DNA of 64,000 nucleotides from Sphingobacterium bambusae (GCF_033955345.1 NZ_CP138332.1:4836001-4900000), one strand, 5' to 3'. Shown: positions 45,349 to 54,595, counted from the stretch's first letter. The notes: a model not told the origin generated them from the sequence alone. Numbers and translations: made by a program.

Positions 45349-47421
45349 CTACTTGCTATCGATATTTACTAGTATCTGCTGTAGGAGATACTGAAGTGCA
45401 TTGTTTTCCTTCTGCGGAAATGCGATGGAGAACTCGCCGCCGATGCGGTTTTTCTTTAAACCATTTGCCGTGATGCTGATATCGCCAAATTCGGAAAGGC
45501 TCTTCACTGTTTTGTGCCAACTGCCAACAATAGGCACGCCCAATTTGTTGATGACATCGGGTATCTTCGCGGTGTGTACGGTAGCGGCCATGTTGTTTCC
45601 AAAAATTTGTTTTCTCACCGAGGCGTCTTTACTGGCTACAAAACGGTTTTCCTTGATGGATAGCAGTTGTGCTTCGTCATTGCCCACAAAAACGATGTCG
45701 TCTTTGAAAAAGATATAAACAGGCATGGATTTTTCATTCTCCGAAATCTTAAAAATACCATTCGTAAGGCTCGCCTTCTGCTCTTTCTCGGCAAAGGCCA
45801 ACAGTCTAGTAAATATGCGCTGATCTTCCGAGGTGAACATCCACAGGAAATTGGGTATTTCCTCCTCTTTGGTTTTTGTTACCTGCGTATAGTTGTAGTC
45901 GTCGTCATACTCATAGTCCACGTATTCAGTGGTCACTTTCTTCAGGTCATTGATAAATACCACGTGGTCACCCTTCATGACTTTGCTAATGGCCTTCTCG
46001 TCCAAGGCGATCTGTAGCGCTATTCCACCTATGCTTACCAAGTCGCTGTAGGAAGAAACCAGCGGGCCATACCAACGTTCAAACAAGGTAGGGATACTAT
46101 TTAAATAGGCTTCCGTATTGACGTTCAACGAAAGATAGCCGAGATGGTTTTCTGGTACATATTTCGCGAACTTACGGTTTGCTTTGTTCTTGTACATCTT
46201 GGCAAAGATTTGCTGCACATCTTTGTCTAAGCCGATAGATGTTTTTAGCTTTAGAACATTATTCTCTTGTACAAAGTCTAGGACGGCATCTTGATAGCCA
46301 TAGTCTAGATTTCTCATGTTGAAGCCGAAGCTCATGCTTAGCACATCGTAAGGAAGTGCGCTGCGGTAAACATCGTCAAGATCCTTTACCCAAAGGTGCA
46401 CGAGGGTATTGTTCTTGTCATACTCCAATATCTTCTTGTCTAGGCTAACTGCGTTCTGTGCCTGCAGCAAGGATTCGAAATCTCGGGATATCCAATTCAA
46501 GAAAGCGGTATTCCGAATAGAGTCGTTTTTGGTATGAACGGCCATTTCTGCCTGATAGGTTTCGTCAGAGTAGCTTTCTAATTCCACATCGTAATGTGTG
46601 GCATAAGCCGTGTCTACCTGCGTACTAGGTACAGCCCAATCGGCGGCATCGGATTGGACGGGTGGAGGAGGAGGGGGAACGGAGATGAACACAGGCGGTG
46701 GAGGGACAGAATCATATTCAAGCTCCATCTCTACCGCGACGGTGCTGTCGGCCTCGGCCATTACCCAGTCATCTTCTACGTCTGCTGCAACGGCAATTGC
46801 GCTATCGGCGGCGACGGCCCAATCGTCTGCATACATATCGTCTGCCGTAACAATCGTATCAACGGCATAAGGCGCATCATACCATGTATCAGCGGCGGCG
46901 GTAGGCGTTATGCCATACGCTGCTGCAATGCTATCGTTTTGGAAAAAGTGGCTCTTGTAGTCGCCCGTAAGGATGAATAAGCTGTTGTCGTTCCATGCAA
47001 GCTGCGTCTTCCCTTCTTTGGCGATGGTTTTACGGTATCCGCCGGGGGCGCTTTCAACCGAAAAATCGCTAAAAATATGCTGCTCGATCTGATGCCCTGC
47101 CTTTAGTGGGATTAGGATGCCCACGTAATAGGAGCTATCGGTATCCGTTTTATAGACGTAGGCATTGCGATCATAAGCAAGATCAAAATCTTCGATCTTG
47201 TTCATGTCTAATGCATGTTCGGCCTGTAATGCCTCGAATGCACCGAGCTTCGAAAGCACTTCATTGAGTTTTTCAAAAGAGCTGTGCTTGACGATGGCCT
47301 GGCTATTCACGACGGCAACAAGATCGGCCTGCGCTGGAATGCGCTGCACCAAGTCTTGCCCATAGACCAAGGTCGATGTTGACAGGGCAAGCAACCCTAC
47401 CAGATAATTTTTTGGAGACAT
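45349..47421 (-). CDS. DUF4836 family exported protein
   Basis: 690 residues. Signal peptide (MSPKNYLVGLLALSTSTLVYG), then LVQRIPAQADLVAVVNSQAI, the start typical of DUF4836 proteins in Bacteroidota. A long low-complexity segment at about 165-290 is rich in Asp, Ala, Val and Tyr with two poly-Pro runs (SVPPPPVFISVPPPPPPVQS); it looks like an extended linker. After that a beta/alpha repeat pattern with NHLGYLSLNVNTEAYLNSIP and MPVYIFFKDDIVFVGNDEAQ. Family function unknown. Centre of a three-gene operon. Confidence 0.75.
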   Translation of the reverse strand: MSPKNYLVGLLALSTSTLVYGQDLVQRIPAQADLVAVVNSQAIVKHSSFEKLNEVLSKLGAFEALQAEHALDMNKIEDFDLAYDRNAYVYKTDTDSSYYVGILIPLKAGHQIEQHIFSDFSVESAPGGYRKTIAKEGKTQLAWNDNSLFILTGDYKSHFFQNDSIAAAYGITPTAAADTWYDAPYAVDTIVTADDMYADDWAVAADSAIAVAADVEDDWVMAEADSTVAVEMELEYDSVPPPPVFISVPPPPPPVQSDAADWAVPSTQVDTAYATHYDVELESYSDETYQAEMAVHTKNDSIRNTAFLNWISRDFESLLQAQNAVSLDKKILEYDKNNTLVHLWVKDLDDVYRSALPYDVLSMSFGFNMRNLDYGYQDAVLDFVQENNVLKLKTSIGLDKDVQQIFAKMYKNKANRKFAKYVPENHLGYLSLNVNTEAYLNSIPTLFERWYGPLVSSYSDLVSIGGIALQIALDEKAISKVMKGDHVVFINDLKKVTTEYVDYEYDDDYNYTQVTKTKEEEIPNFLWMFTSEDQRIFTRLLAFAEKEQKASLTNGIFKISENEKSMPVYIFFKDDIVFVGNDEAQLLSIKENRFVASKDASVRKQIFGNNMAATVHTAKIPDVINKLGVPIVGSWHKTVKSLSEFGDISITANGLKKNRIGGEFSIAFPQKENNALQYLLQQILVNIDSK

Positions 47422-47426
47422 AGTAA

Positions 47427-48116
47427 TTATTTTGTTAACGTGATGGTATTTGCTAAACTAATTGACCCGTTGATTAGCGCCGTTGCTGGCACTTTTAAGA
47501 ACACTGCATTTCCGTTGCTGGATACTTTTGCTGACTTATTAGTCTGGGATTTGATGTTCTTTTCAAAGCGTATGATGTTCGTATAAAAGGCCTCGGCAAA
47601 TAGCTTTTGATCCTCGTTAGGAATCTTGGCAAACTCTTTGGCGATGTCGGGCATATACTTGTAATTGCGCACAAAAGCAGGGGTAGATGCCTGATAAGCA
47701 TAGCTGTTGTAGCTCGTTATCTTCGCTTTAAATTGCTTCGAAAGCGTGTTGCTAAATTCGTTGAGGGCTTGTACCGACTTAAAATTGCAGGAAAGCGTAG
47801 CGATGTAATTGTTGAAATCGAGGCTATACTGTACATTGCTGATGCCTGTTGTGGCCTTGAGGCTGCGTACAGCATTTTCCATCTCTTGCTTGACTGTCGC
47901 TTGCGATGGAATATTGATGCCATTCACGGTTTTTAATTTCATCAGTGAGGCTACTTTTGTCTTGCTTTTGCTGAGGTTCAAGGTCGCTTTTATGCTACCC
48001 GATCCATCCTGTTTCATGTCAATTTGTTCAACCAGATCGAAACAGCTGCTGAGCAAGCAGGATCCAACGATAATAAATAATGCGTTAAACAGTCGTTTCA
48101 ATAAATTCATCTTCAT
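47427..48116 (-). CDS. Lipoprotein of unknown function, first gene of the DUF4836 operon
   Basis: 229 residues. Lipobox SCLLSSC (Cys25). The mature part starts DLVEQIDMKQDGSGSIKATL, a pattern seen in LppM-like lipoproteins, followed by beta strands (VQYSLDFNNYIATLSCNFKS) and ending in a hydrophobic sequence LINGSISLANTITLTK. The DUF4836 gene begins 5 nt after the stop, so the pair is co-translated. Function unknown. Confidence 0.65.
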   Translation of the reverse strand: MKMNLLKRLFNALFIIVGSCLLSSCFDLVEQIDMKQDGSGSIKATLNLSKSKTKVASLMKLKTVNGINIPSQATVKQEMENAVRSLKATTGISNVQYSLDFNNYIATLSCNFKSVQALNEFSNTLSKQFKAKITSYNSYAYQASTPAFVRNYKYMPDIAKEFAKIPNEDQKLFAEAFYTNIIRFEKNIKSQTNKSAKVSSNGNAVFLKVPATALINGSISLANTITLTK

Positions 48117-48164
48117 ATGGCGTCAATAGTTTGCTTGATGTTTATGATTAATCAAGAATTTTAG

Positions 48165-48172
48165 CAAAAATA
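48165..48172 (-). promoter_or_regulatory. Possible -7 element of the DUF4836 operon
   Basis: Minus strand TATTTTTG (TAnnTTTG), about 50 nt before the first ATG. No clear -33 box. Confidence 0.4.
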
Positions 48173-48328
48173 ATACGGTGATATTCCTTTTATTTGATGG
48201 CCAATAATTCTCGTATCTTTAGCAAAAAGAGCGCCAACGTCTGCGTTCAGCAGTATTTTTTTTCTAGAATTATGCAGAAATTCCATAGAGCCATTTTTTT
48301 GTGTAAAACAATCTATCTTGAACTTATA

Positions 48329-48964
48329 TCAGTTGTGATGTCTTATAAGTCCGTATTCAATGGCTAGTTTGATAGCCGAGCTGAGATTCGATGCTTTGAA
48401 TTTTTCGATCACATTTTTTCGATGGCTTTCCACAGTGTGCGGACTGATGAACAGCTTCTCCGCAATCTGTATGGTTGTTAACCCTGTGGCGGCCTCTGCT
48501 AGGATTTCCTTCTCGCGACGCGTTAGTTTGGGCACTCTTTTTAGTCCATCCAAATCTTTCTGTTCAATGACTTTACGCGACTGCGCACACAGGAACTTCT
48601 TGCCTTCCAAAACCTGTTCTATGCCTGCGATGATTTCTTCTGCCGAAGCATTTTTTTGGATATATCCACTGGCACCTTCCTGCATCACACCATTGATCAC
48701 CGCATACTCGTTGTGTACGCTAAGCATGATGATGGGCATCTCGGGGAACAGCAGTAGAAGCTGCTCCAGCAGTTCCATACTGTTGGCGTCAGGTAAGTTA
48801 ATGTCGAGCAGGAGGATCTCGGCAGGATGCTGCTGCAGTCCACTCATCATGCTAGCAGCATCAGCATATCCGCCTACCACCTCGAGGTAATCTTCTTTGG
48901 ATAGTATATTCTTCAACCCTTCTAAGAGAAGGGGGTGATCATCTGTAATCGCAATTTTCGTCAT
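48329..48964 (-). CDS. LuxR/NarL-family response regulator
   Basis: 211 residues. Receiver domain: acidic pair DDHPLLLEGL, phosphoacceptor LLLDINLPD (the Asp of LLD), switch Ser in MLSVHNEYAV and Lys in YIQKNAS. Linker, then a GerE-type helix-turn-helix: LTRREKEILAEAATGLTTIQ, AEKLFISPHTVESHRKNVIE. Orphan: no kinase is adjacent. Regulates unknown targets; divergence from nothing nearby suggests action elsewhere. Confidence 0.9.
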   Translation of the reverse strand: MTKIAITDDHPLLLEGLKNILSKEDYLEVVGGYADAASMMSGLQQHPAEILLLDINLPDANSMELLEQLLLLFPEMPIIMLSVHNEYAVINGVMQEGASGYIQKNASAEEIIAGIEQVLEGKKFLCAQSRKVIEQKDLDGLKRVPKLTRREKEILAEAATGLTTIQIAEKLFISPHTVESHRKNVIEKFKASNLSSAIKLAIEYGLIRHHN

Positions 48965-49285
48965 AGTCGCGTGGCCTTGTATAAGGACGACTATCGTTGC
49001 CGGTTATCGCCCTATTTGAATAGCCTAAAGATAAGCATTGCCGAGACGATCTTATATCCCCGAAATCCACCATTTTAAATCCGTGGGCTTTTTGCGCTTT
49101 GTAAATGGAAGGCTGTGCAACAACAAAAAATCCTGAAGCGGGGAACTTCAGGATTTTACCAAACCAATTATTAACCTAAATTATGAAATTATGAATTCTT
49201 ATTTTATACTACCAAAACGAAGAATTTATCTCGGTATTACGCCTGCTTGATGATTTTAACAGTTGTTAACATTTTGGAGGTTAGA
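48965..49285. other. Gene-free stretch between the regulator and the BCCT gene
   Basis: 321 nt. Holds the BCCT terminator (49127-49157) and the upstream region of the LuxR-type regulator. On the plus strand, just right of the hairpin, ATGAAATTATGA encodes MKL-stop and overlaps a 19-codon ORF (49192-49251). Neither has clear support. Otherwise nothing recognised. Confidence 0.45.
49127..49157 (-). terminator. Terminator of the BCCT transporter gene
   Basis: AAAATCCTGAAG / CTTCAGGATTTT perfect stem, 7-nt loop, with TTTTTT after it on the minus strand. It is about 130 nt past the stop codon, an unusually long 3' untranslated end. Confidence 0.75.
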
Positions 49286-51304
49286 CTATTCAGGAAGCTC
49301 GCGTAAATTTTGTCCTAGAAAGAGCTCGTTCCTTTGCTCGGCAGATAGCGCCATAAATCGCTCGTAATGTTTCAGCACGTCACTGATCATTTCATTTTTT
49401 GTAAAATACTGTATGTCGTATCCGGCTCTGTTATCCCCGAAGTAAGTGTGTGGCACATATGTGTTTTTCTCGCTGATGTCTGGGGCATTATCTTCGTTAC
49501 GCAGATAGTCGGAGACTGTCTTGGATTCGTTTCTTACGCCATAGATGAAGTCGGCCATGTTCTCGTGTTGAATTTTGATTTCCACATAATAGGGGGCTTG
49601 TTCAAGCGAACTTTCCACCTTGGCGATAATACCATGTTCTTCGAACGCTAGTTTCAGCTCTTCCAATGCGGGTTTAACAATCTTAAAGAGGTGTTGGTTG
49701 ATGTCTTTTTTCTCGTGATAGGAAACGATACTTTCCAGTCGATCCTTCCAAAGAGCACCCGACCAGCTGTTGGTAGCATGCGATAAGGGCCTGTCATAAT
49801 ATTGGGCATCAATGAGCAATCCACGTATCAAACTGTAACAGAATAACAACATGATGATTGCGAAGGGCAGCGCGGTGATCAAGGTCATGGTTTGTAATGA
49901 CTGTAAGCCCCCAGCGTTTAGCAGGATTAATGAAACGATGGCGAGCATGCCGCCCCAAAAACTCAATTGCCATTTTGGTGAATGTTCCGCATTATTGGAG
50001 GAGATATTGTTCATGACATAGATACCCGAATCTGCTGAAGTCACGAAGAAGATAAAGATGATGAATAGGGAAAAGATACTTACGATATCTGATAGCGGGA
50101 AGTATTCAAAAAACTTGAAGAGCAGCAGATCTGCTTGGTTGACCATGGCAGATATGTTTCCCTGTGCCTCATGCTGATCCAACCATATGGCGCTGTTGCC
50201 GAAAAAGGTCATCCATAGAAAATTGAAGAGTGTGGGGATCAGCAATACTGCTCCTATAAATTCACGTATGGTTCGGCCTTTTGAAATCTTAGCGATGAAA
50301 AGTCCGACGTATGGCGACCAAGATATCCACCAAGCCCAATACAATATGGTCCAGTTGAAGAACCATTCCTGCCGCTGCGGCTCGTAGGCGTGCGTATTAA
50401 ACGTGAGACTAAAAAAAGCATTGATGTAATAGCCGATTCCTTCTGAAAGACTACCAAACAGGAAGGTAGTGGGGCCACATAGGAGTACAAAGAGCAATAG
50501 CAGAACTGCTGCTATGATATTAAGTTGACTAAGGTACTTGACGCCTTTCGTTACACCGGAGGTTGCAGACAAAATAGAAATCGCCATGATGACCAACACA
50601 ATGATGACCTGATAGAAGAAGTTGACTTCAGGTAATAGGCCGATATGCACTAAGCCGGCACAGAGCTGCATCACGCCGAAGCCCAGCGTGGTCGTGATAC
50701 CGAAGAAAGTGCTGCATAGGGCAAACATATCTACGATGTCGCCTGCGCGACCGTTGATCTTATCTTTAAGTATGGGGTAGAAGCAACTACGCAACGAAAG
50801 GGGAAGGCGGTACCTGTAGGTGAAGTAGGCTAGGCTTAGGCCCACGACACCATAAATGGCCCAGGCGTGTATGCCCCAATGGAAAAAGGTATACAATTGG
50901 GCATCTTTAGCGCGTTGCTGTACCGATAGATTGCCCAGCGAGGCATCCGCGTAATGTGAAATGGGTTCGGCCACGCTAAAATACATCAACCCTATGCCCA
51001 TTCCAGCCGCAAATAGCATGGATACCCAAGAGAAAAATGAAAACTCGGGCTTGGCGTCGTTAGGGCCCAATTTGATATTCCCGTATTTGCTGATAAATAA
51101 AAAGAGTAGAAAGAATACAAAAAGGGTGACTACCAGTACATATAGCCAATTGAAATTTTGGAAGAGGCTATTTTTGACGATGGATAAATAGTGCTCCGTT
51201 TGGGATGGAAAGATAACAGAAAGAACCGAAGTGCCGACTATGAAGAGTAAGCTTGGTATAACGATACCCGGAAGAAATGTAGTTTTACTTTTTTTTAAGC
51301 GCAT
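49286..51304 (-). CDS. BCCT-family betaine/choline/carnitine transporter
   Basis: 672 residues, 12 membrane helices in the first ~500. ALPF-type helix (AAGMGIGLMYFSVAEPISHY, the Na+ site region of BCCTs) and the signature WWISWSPYVGLFIAKISKGR followed by TIREF at about 325-345. A ~170-residue cytoplasmic tail (from SYHEKKDINQ to the C-terminus), as in BetT/OpuD long forms, is used for osmotic sensing in other members. Imports a quaternary ammonium osmolyte coupled to Na+ or H+. The exact substrate is unknown. Confidence 0.9.
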   Translation of the reverse strand: MRLKKSKTTFLPGIVIPSLLFIVGTSVLSVIFPSQTEHYLSIVKNSLFQNFNWLYVLVVTLFVFFLLFLFISKYGNIKLGPNDAKPEFSFFSWVSMLFAAGMGIGLMYFSVAEPISHYADASLGNLSVQQRAKDAQLYTFFHWGIHAWAIYGVVGLSLAYFTYRYRLPLSLRSCFYPILKDKINGRAGDIVDMFALCSTFFGITTTLGFGVMQLCAGLVHIGLLPEVNFFYQVIIVLVIMAISILSATSGVTKGVKYLSQLNIIAAVLLLLFVLLCGPTTFLFGSLSEGIGYYINAFFSLTFNTHAYEPQRQEWFFNWTILYWAWWISWSPYVGLFIAKISKGRTIREFIGAVLLIPTLFNFLWMTFFGNSAIWLDQHEAQGNISAMVNQADLLLFKFFEYFPLSDIVSIFSLFIIFIFFVTSADSGIYVMNNISSNNAEHSPKWQLSFWGGMLAIVSLILLNAGGLQSLQTMTLITALPFAIIMLLFCYSLIRGLLIDAQYYDRPLSHATNSWSGALWKDRLESIVSYHEKKDINQHLFKIVKPALEELKLAFEEHGIIAKVESSLEQAPYYVEIKIQHENMADFIYGVRNESKTVSDYLRNEDNAPDISEKNTYVPHTYFGDNRAGYDIQYFTKNEMISDVLKHYERFMALSAEQRNELFLGQNLRELPE

Positions 51305-51378
51305 GTATTACATGTTTTGACAACCTTTGGCTGTAACAAACGACTAGTGCAGAGGTGATTTTCGATTTTTATTGAACT

Positions 51379-51386
51379 CAAAGATA
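51379..51386 (-). promoter_or_regulatory. Possible -7 element of the BCCT gene
   Basis: Minus strand TATCTTTG (TAnnTTTG), about 75 nt before the ATG at 51304. Rest of the 355-nt gap to hom holds the hom terminator and nothing else I recognise. Confidence 0.4.
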
Positions 51387-51596
51387 TGCAGCTTACCATC
51401 AACGTAGTGAACCGATGCCCATAGTTTAAAATCGAGTTGAGGAAAAATAAACGGTACCTTTTGCTAGTCTTGGTGAATAGAATTTTATACTGTATTTTGG
51501 TTGTTTTTCCTCTTAAAAGTCTGCGAATATAGCTTAAATAAGTTGTTTATGCAAATTTTGTTTCGTTACTTATGTGCCGGCCCCGATGTTGAAACA

Positions 51597-51636
51597 AAAA
51601 AAAGGCCAACGTACATGGGGTAGCTGACCTTTTTTT
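51597..51636 (-). terminator. Terminator of the metY-hom operon
   Basis: On the minus strand GGTCAGC pairs with GTTGGCC using two G-U pairs, flanked by A-run and T-run of 7-8. It starts about 24 nt past the hom stop. Confidence 0.8.
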
Positions 51637-51659
51637 TGGAAATCTTAACCGATGATCTT

Positions 51660-52841
51660 TTACAGAACCTCGGCGATAAAATTCCCCGTTTGGTTGATTA
51701 AGTCTCTTTTTGCGATGATTTCTTTTAGGTTGATCTTTCCGATCACGTATTTGAAATCTTGGCCATAGAAACGCTCGCTAATGGATTCGAATTTTAAGCT
51801 ATTTAGCACGTTATCGTCTGCATACCGTAAATAGACGGTCAGCTCGTAGTTGCTGCTGTATTGTATTTGACCTGCTTCGAGATGTTTTTTATATTCGTAG
51901 CGATAGCCATAGCGCAGGGCGGTAATGTCAGATAGGACGGCAGAACCGGTCGGGTGTCCGCCGGCACCTTTGCCATAGAAAAATTGTTCGTCGGCAAAGG
52001 CCGCTTTGACCAAGACGCCGTTGTTTTCGTTTTCTACGTTGTACAGAATGTTATCTGGGCGAACGAATTTCGGCAATACATACAGCACTACCTCGTCATT
52101 GTTTATCTCCTTGGCCAACGGCAACAGCTTAATCTTGAATCCCTTTTCCTTGGCAAAGCGAATATCTTGATCCGCTAACTTATCGATGCCCAAATTGAGG
52201 ATGCTTTCCGGATCGACGTAAATGCCGTAAGCGTGGGAGGCCACAATGGCGAGCTTATACTTCGGATCGTAACCGCCAACATCAAGCGTAGGGTCTGTTT
52301 CTGCGAAGCCGAGGTCTTGTGCCTTTTTCAATGCAACATCATAGCTCTGCCCCTCATTGAATATCTTCGATAAAATGTAGTTGGATGAACCATTGAAGAT
52401 CCCACTCACGGAATGCAACAGCTCGTTATCGTAGTATTCTTCCAAGTTACGGATAATAGGGATACTACCACAAACGGCTCCTTCGTAAAGCAGGGAGGTG
52501 CCATGTTGCTGTTGTATCTCTGCCAACTCTTCAAGATGCGAGGCAATCATTTTTTTATTGGCCGATACCACATTTTTTCCAGAGGTCAACGCTCTTTTGG
52601 TAAAGGTATAGGCCGCATCGGCATCGTCAATCAGCTCCACCACGGTGTTTATCTCTGGATCGGCCAATATGGCTTCAGGATCGGTGCTGAATAGTTCTGC
52701 AGGCAAGGTTCTTTTCTTATCCGCATTTTTTATAACGAATTTCTTAATTTCTAAATTTAACTTTTTTGTTTTTATAATATCATATAGACCCTGTCCCACG
52801 ACACCGAAGCCAAACATGCCTATTATTAATTTCTCTCTCAT
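51660..52841 (-). CDS. hom: Homoserine dehydrogenase
   Basis: 393 residues. Rossmann start IGMFGFGVVGQGLYDII; ALTSGKNVVSANKKMIA; catalytic region LYEGAVCGSIPIIRNLEEYY, GIFNGSSNYILSKIFNEGQS, LGFAETDPTLDVGGYDPKYK with the catalytic Lys and Asp/Glu; GKGAGGHPTGSAVLSDI near the end. Short C-terminal part, no full ACT-aspartokinase fusion. Reduces aspartate semialdehyde to homoserine, feeding methionine and threonine. Located 47 nt after metY and therefore under the SAM-I riboswitch. Confidence 0.92.
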   Translation of the reverse strand: MREKLIIGMFGFGVVGQGLYDIIKTKKLNLEIKKFVIKNADKKRTLPAELFSTDPEAILADPEINTVVELIDDADAAYTFTKRALTSGKNVVSANKKMIASHLEELAEIQQQHGTSLLYEGAVCGSIPIIRNLEEYYDNELLHSVSGIFNGSSNYILSKIFNEGQSYDVALKKAQDLGFAETDPTLDVGGYDPKYKLAIVASHAYGIYVDPESILNLGIDKLADQDIRFAKEKGFKIKLLPLAKEINNDEVVLYVLPKFVRPDNILYNVENENNGVLVKAAFADEQFFYGKGAGGHPTGSAVLSDITALRYGYRYEYKKHLEAGQIQYSSNYELTVYLRYADDNVLNSLKFESISERFYGQDFKYVIGKINLKEIIAKRDLINQTGNFIAEVL

Positions 52842-52888
52842 CTTGTTTTGTTGTATCTACTTTATTTTAATATGCTTTAGGTTCTATT

Positions 52889-54196
52889 TTATTGAATTTT
52901 TTCAAACGCTGCCTGTAGATCGTCTTTGATATCGTCTACATGCTCGATGCCTACGGATAAACGGAGTTGGCCTGGATACACACCGGCGCTGCGCTGCTCC
53001 TCGTCTGATAGTTGCTGGTGCGTCGTTGCTGCAGGGTGAATGATAAGTGTCTTCGCATCGCCTACGTTGGCCAAGTGGCTGATCAGATCCAAAGCGTCGA
53101 TAAATTCATTGGCTTTTTCTGCTCCACCTTTTATGGTAAACGAAAGCACCGATCCATAGCCATTCTTAAGGTACTTTTGGGCAGCCTCATGATAAGGATG
53201 ATTCTTTAGTCCAGGATAACTTACCTTTTCAACCTGCGGATGTGCCTCTAGCCATTGCGCTATTTCATAGGCATTGTCCACATGGCGTTGCACGCGCAAA
53301 GAAAGGGTCTCCAATCCTTGTACTAAGAGAAAGGAGTTGAAAGGGGAGAGTGCAGGCCCGAAGTCGCGTAGGCCTTCCACCCGTGCACGGATGATAAATT
53401 GTATGTTTCCGAAAGGGCCGTTGGGGCCAAATACATCGGAAAATACCAAGCCGTGGTAGCCTTCGGAAGGTTCGGAAAACTGTTTGAACTTGCCGTTGCT
53501 CCAATTGTAATTTCCGCCATCGATAATTACGCCGCCAATACTAGTTCCATGTCCGCCGATCCATTTTGTGGCCGACTCGACAACAATGTGCGCCCCATGT
53601 TCCAAGGGTTTAAAAAGATAACCTCCAGCGCCAAATGTGTTGTCCACAATCAGGGGTAGATCATATTTTTTTGCCAAGGCAGATATTTTGTCGAAATCGG
53701 GAATGCTGTAGCTGGGATTACCGATAGTTTCTAGGTAAATAGCCTTGGTTTTGTCGTCGATTAGTTTTTCTATGTTTTCGGCTTCGCTATCCGCCGCAAA
53801 GCGTGCCTCGATGCCTAGGCGCTTGAAAGATACCTTAAATTGGTTGTAGGTGCCTCCATATAGATTGGCTCCTGCAACAAAATTTTCTCCACTCTCCAAG
53901 ATGTTGGTCAGCGCGATAAACTGAGCAGCTTGTCCGGATGCCACAGCCAATGCGGCAACGCCGCCTTCCAATGCGGCAATGCGCTTTTCAAACGCGTCGG
54001 TGGTGGGGTTCATGATGCGCGTATAGATATTGCCAAACTCTTTTAACGCAAACAGATTGGCACCATGCTCAGCATTGTTGAATACATAGGACGATGTTTG
54101 GTAGATCGGCAAGGCGCGAGCGCCTGTTGTAGGGTCTACCTCCTGGCCAGCGTGAACCTGTAGGGTTTCGAATTTATGGGATTTATTTATTGACAT
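52889..54196 (-). CDS. metY: O-acetylhomoserine sulfhydrylase
   Basis: 435 residues, Cys/Met-metabolism PLP family. HKFETLQVHAGQEVDPTTGA start; ALPIYQTSSYVFNNAEHGAN; NIYTRIMNPTTDAFEKRIAA; VDNTFGAGGYLFKPLEHGAH; Schiff-base Lys in VESATKWIGGHGTSIGG (about residue 215). The long length and internal loops distinguish MetY from MetB/MetC. Joins sulfide to O-acetylhomoserine to give homocysteine. No metX lies beside it. Controlled by the upstream SAM-I riboswitch and perhaps a leader peptide. Confidence 0.93.
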   Translation of the reverse strand: MSINKSHKFETLQVHAGQEVDPTTGARALPIYQTSSYVFNNAEHGANLFALKEFGNIYTRIMNPTTDAFEKRIAALEGGVAALAVASGQAAQFIALTNILESGENFVAGANLYGGTYNQFKVSFKRLGIEARFAADSEAENIEKLIDDKTKAIYLETIGNPSYSIPDFDKISALAKKYDLPLIVDNTFGAGGYLFKPLEHGAHIVVESATKWIGGHGTSIGGVIIDGGNYNWSNGKFKQFSEPSEGYHGLVFSDVFGPNGPFGNIQFIIRARVEGLRDFGPALSPFNSFLLVQGLETLSLRVQRHVDNAYEIAQWLEAHPQVEKVSYPGLKNHPYHEAAQKYLKNGYGSVLSFTIKGGAEKANEFIDALDLISHLANVGDAKTLIIHPAATTHQQLSDEEQRSAGVYPGQLRLSVGIEHVDDIKDDLQAAFEKIQ

Positions 54197-54253
54197 AATA
54201 TGCGGAATTAATGATTAAACAATGTTGTTATGCACACTTCGGGGAGAGAGGTG

Positions 54254-54322
54254 GTCGTTCGCAAAGATGAAATATCGACGGATGGGCATGTGCGTCGCCC
54301 ATTGCCGTTTTTCAAGAACGAC
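54254..54322 (-). promoter_or_regulatory. Stem in the metY leader starting at the leader ORF stop
   Basis: GTCGTTC and GAACGAC (plus 54316-54322 with 54254-54260) can pair around a region that itself holds two exclusive small stems (ATGGGC/GCCCAT and CGACG/CGTCG). The outer stem begins at the last base of the leader ORF stop codon, so a ribosome there would open it. No T-run, so not a classic terminator. Confidence 0.4.
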
Positions 54323-54417
54323 TAGCGCATTCGTGTGGCACAGCCAAAGCAACAAGAAATAGCGCTTAATGGATATACTACAGATGTAAATAATAAAATT
54401 GAATGTTGTGCTATCAT
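54322..54417 (-). CDS. Candidate Cys-containing leader peptide of metY
   Basis: 31 codons from the ATG at 54417 to TAG at 54322: MIAQHSILLFTSVVYPLSAI then SCCFGCATRMR. Three cysteines (22, 23, 26) cluster near the end. The ATG lies 12 nt past the 3' strand of riboswitch helix P1 and the stop overlaps a downstream stem. In several bacteria short Cys-rich ORFs sense cysteine supply by ribosome stalling before sulfur genes; the same here is inference. Translation not shown. Confidence 0.45.
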   Translation of the reverse strand: MIAQHSILLFTSVVYPLSAISCCFGCATRMR

Positions 54418-54428
54418 TGTCTTATTTC

Positions 54429-54540
54429 ATTTATATGCTCCAAGAAGATATTTCCTTGGACAGGAATTGGCACCTTTTCAACACCTGCTGAAGGTTGCCA
54501 GTGGGTCATCGAGCCAGTCTCTCGCCACTTCTTTATAAAT
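54429..54540 (-). promoter_or_regulatory. SAM-I (S-box) riboswitch
   Basis: The minus strand contains the SAM-I core: GTGGCGAGAGACTGGCTCGA (kink-turn and P2), TGACCCACTGGCAACC, then GGTGCCAATTCC (J3/4). P1 is ATTTATA (5') with TATAAAT (3'), i.e. 54534-54540 with 54429-54435 on the plus strand; P3 is CCTTCA...TGAAAAGG; P4 is CCAAG...CTTGG. It sits between an ideal promoter and metY-hom, as expected for S-adenosylmethionine feedback on methionine synthesis. No intrinsic terminator follows, so control may be translational. Confidence 0.9.
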
Positions 54541-54595
54541 CAAGACCTAGCCAATGGAAGGTGTTGATTAGTGTACCACAATTGAAGTACAGCAG

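Noticed and set aside
46594..46980. Plus-strand ORFs rich in Ser/Thr/Gly or His/Arg
   Set aside because: Antisense of the low-complexity linker of the DUF4836 gene.
54335..54538. 67-codon open frame on the plus strand in the metY leader
   Set aside because: It lies antisense to the SAM-I aptamer and leader; the structure explains the sequence.
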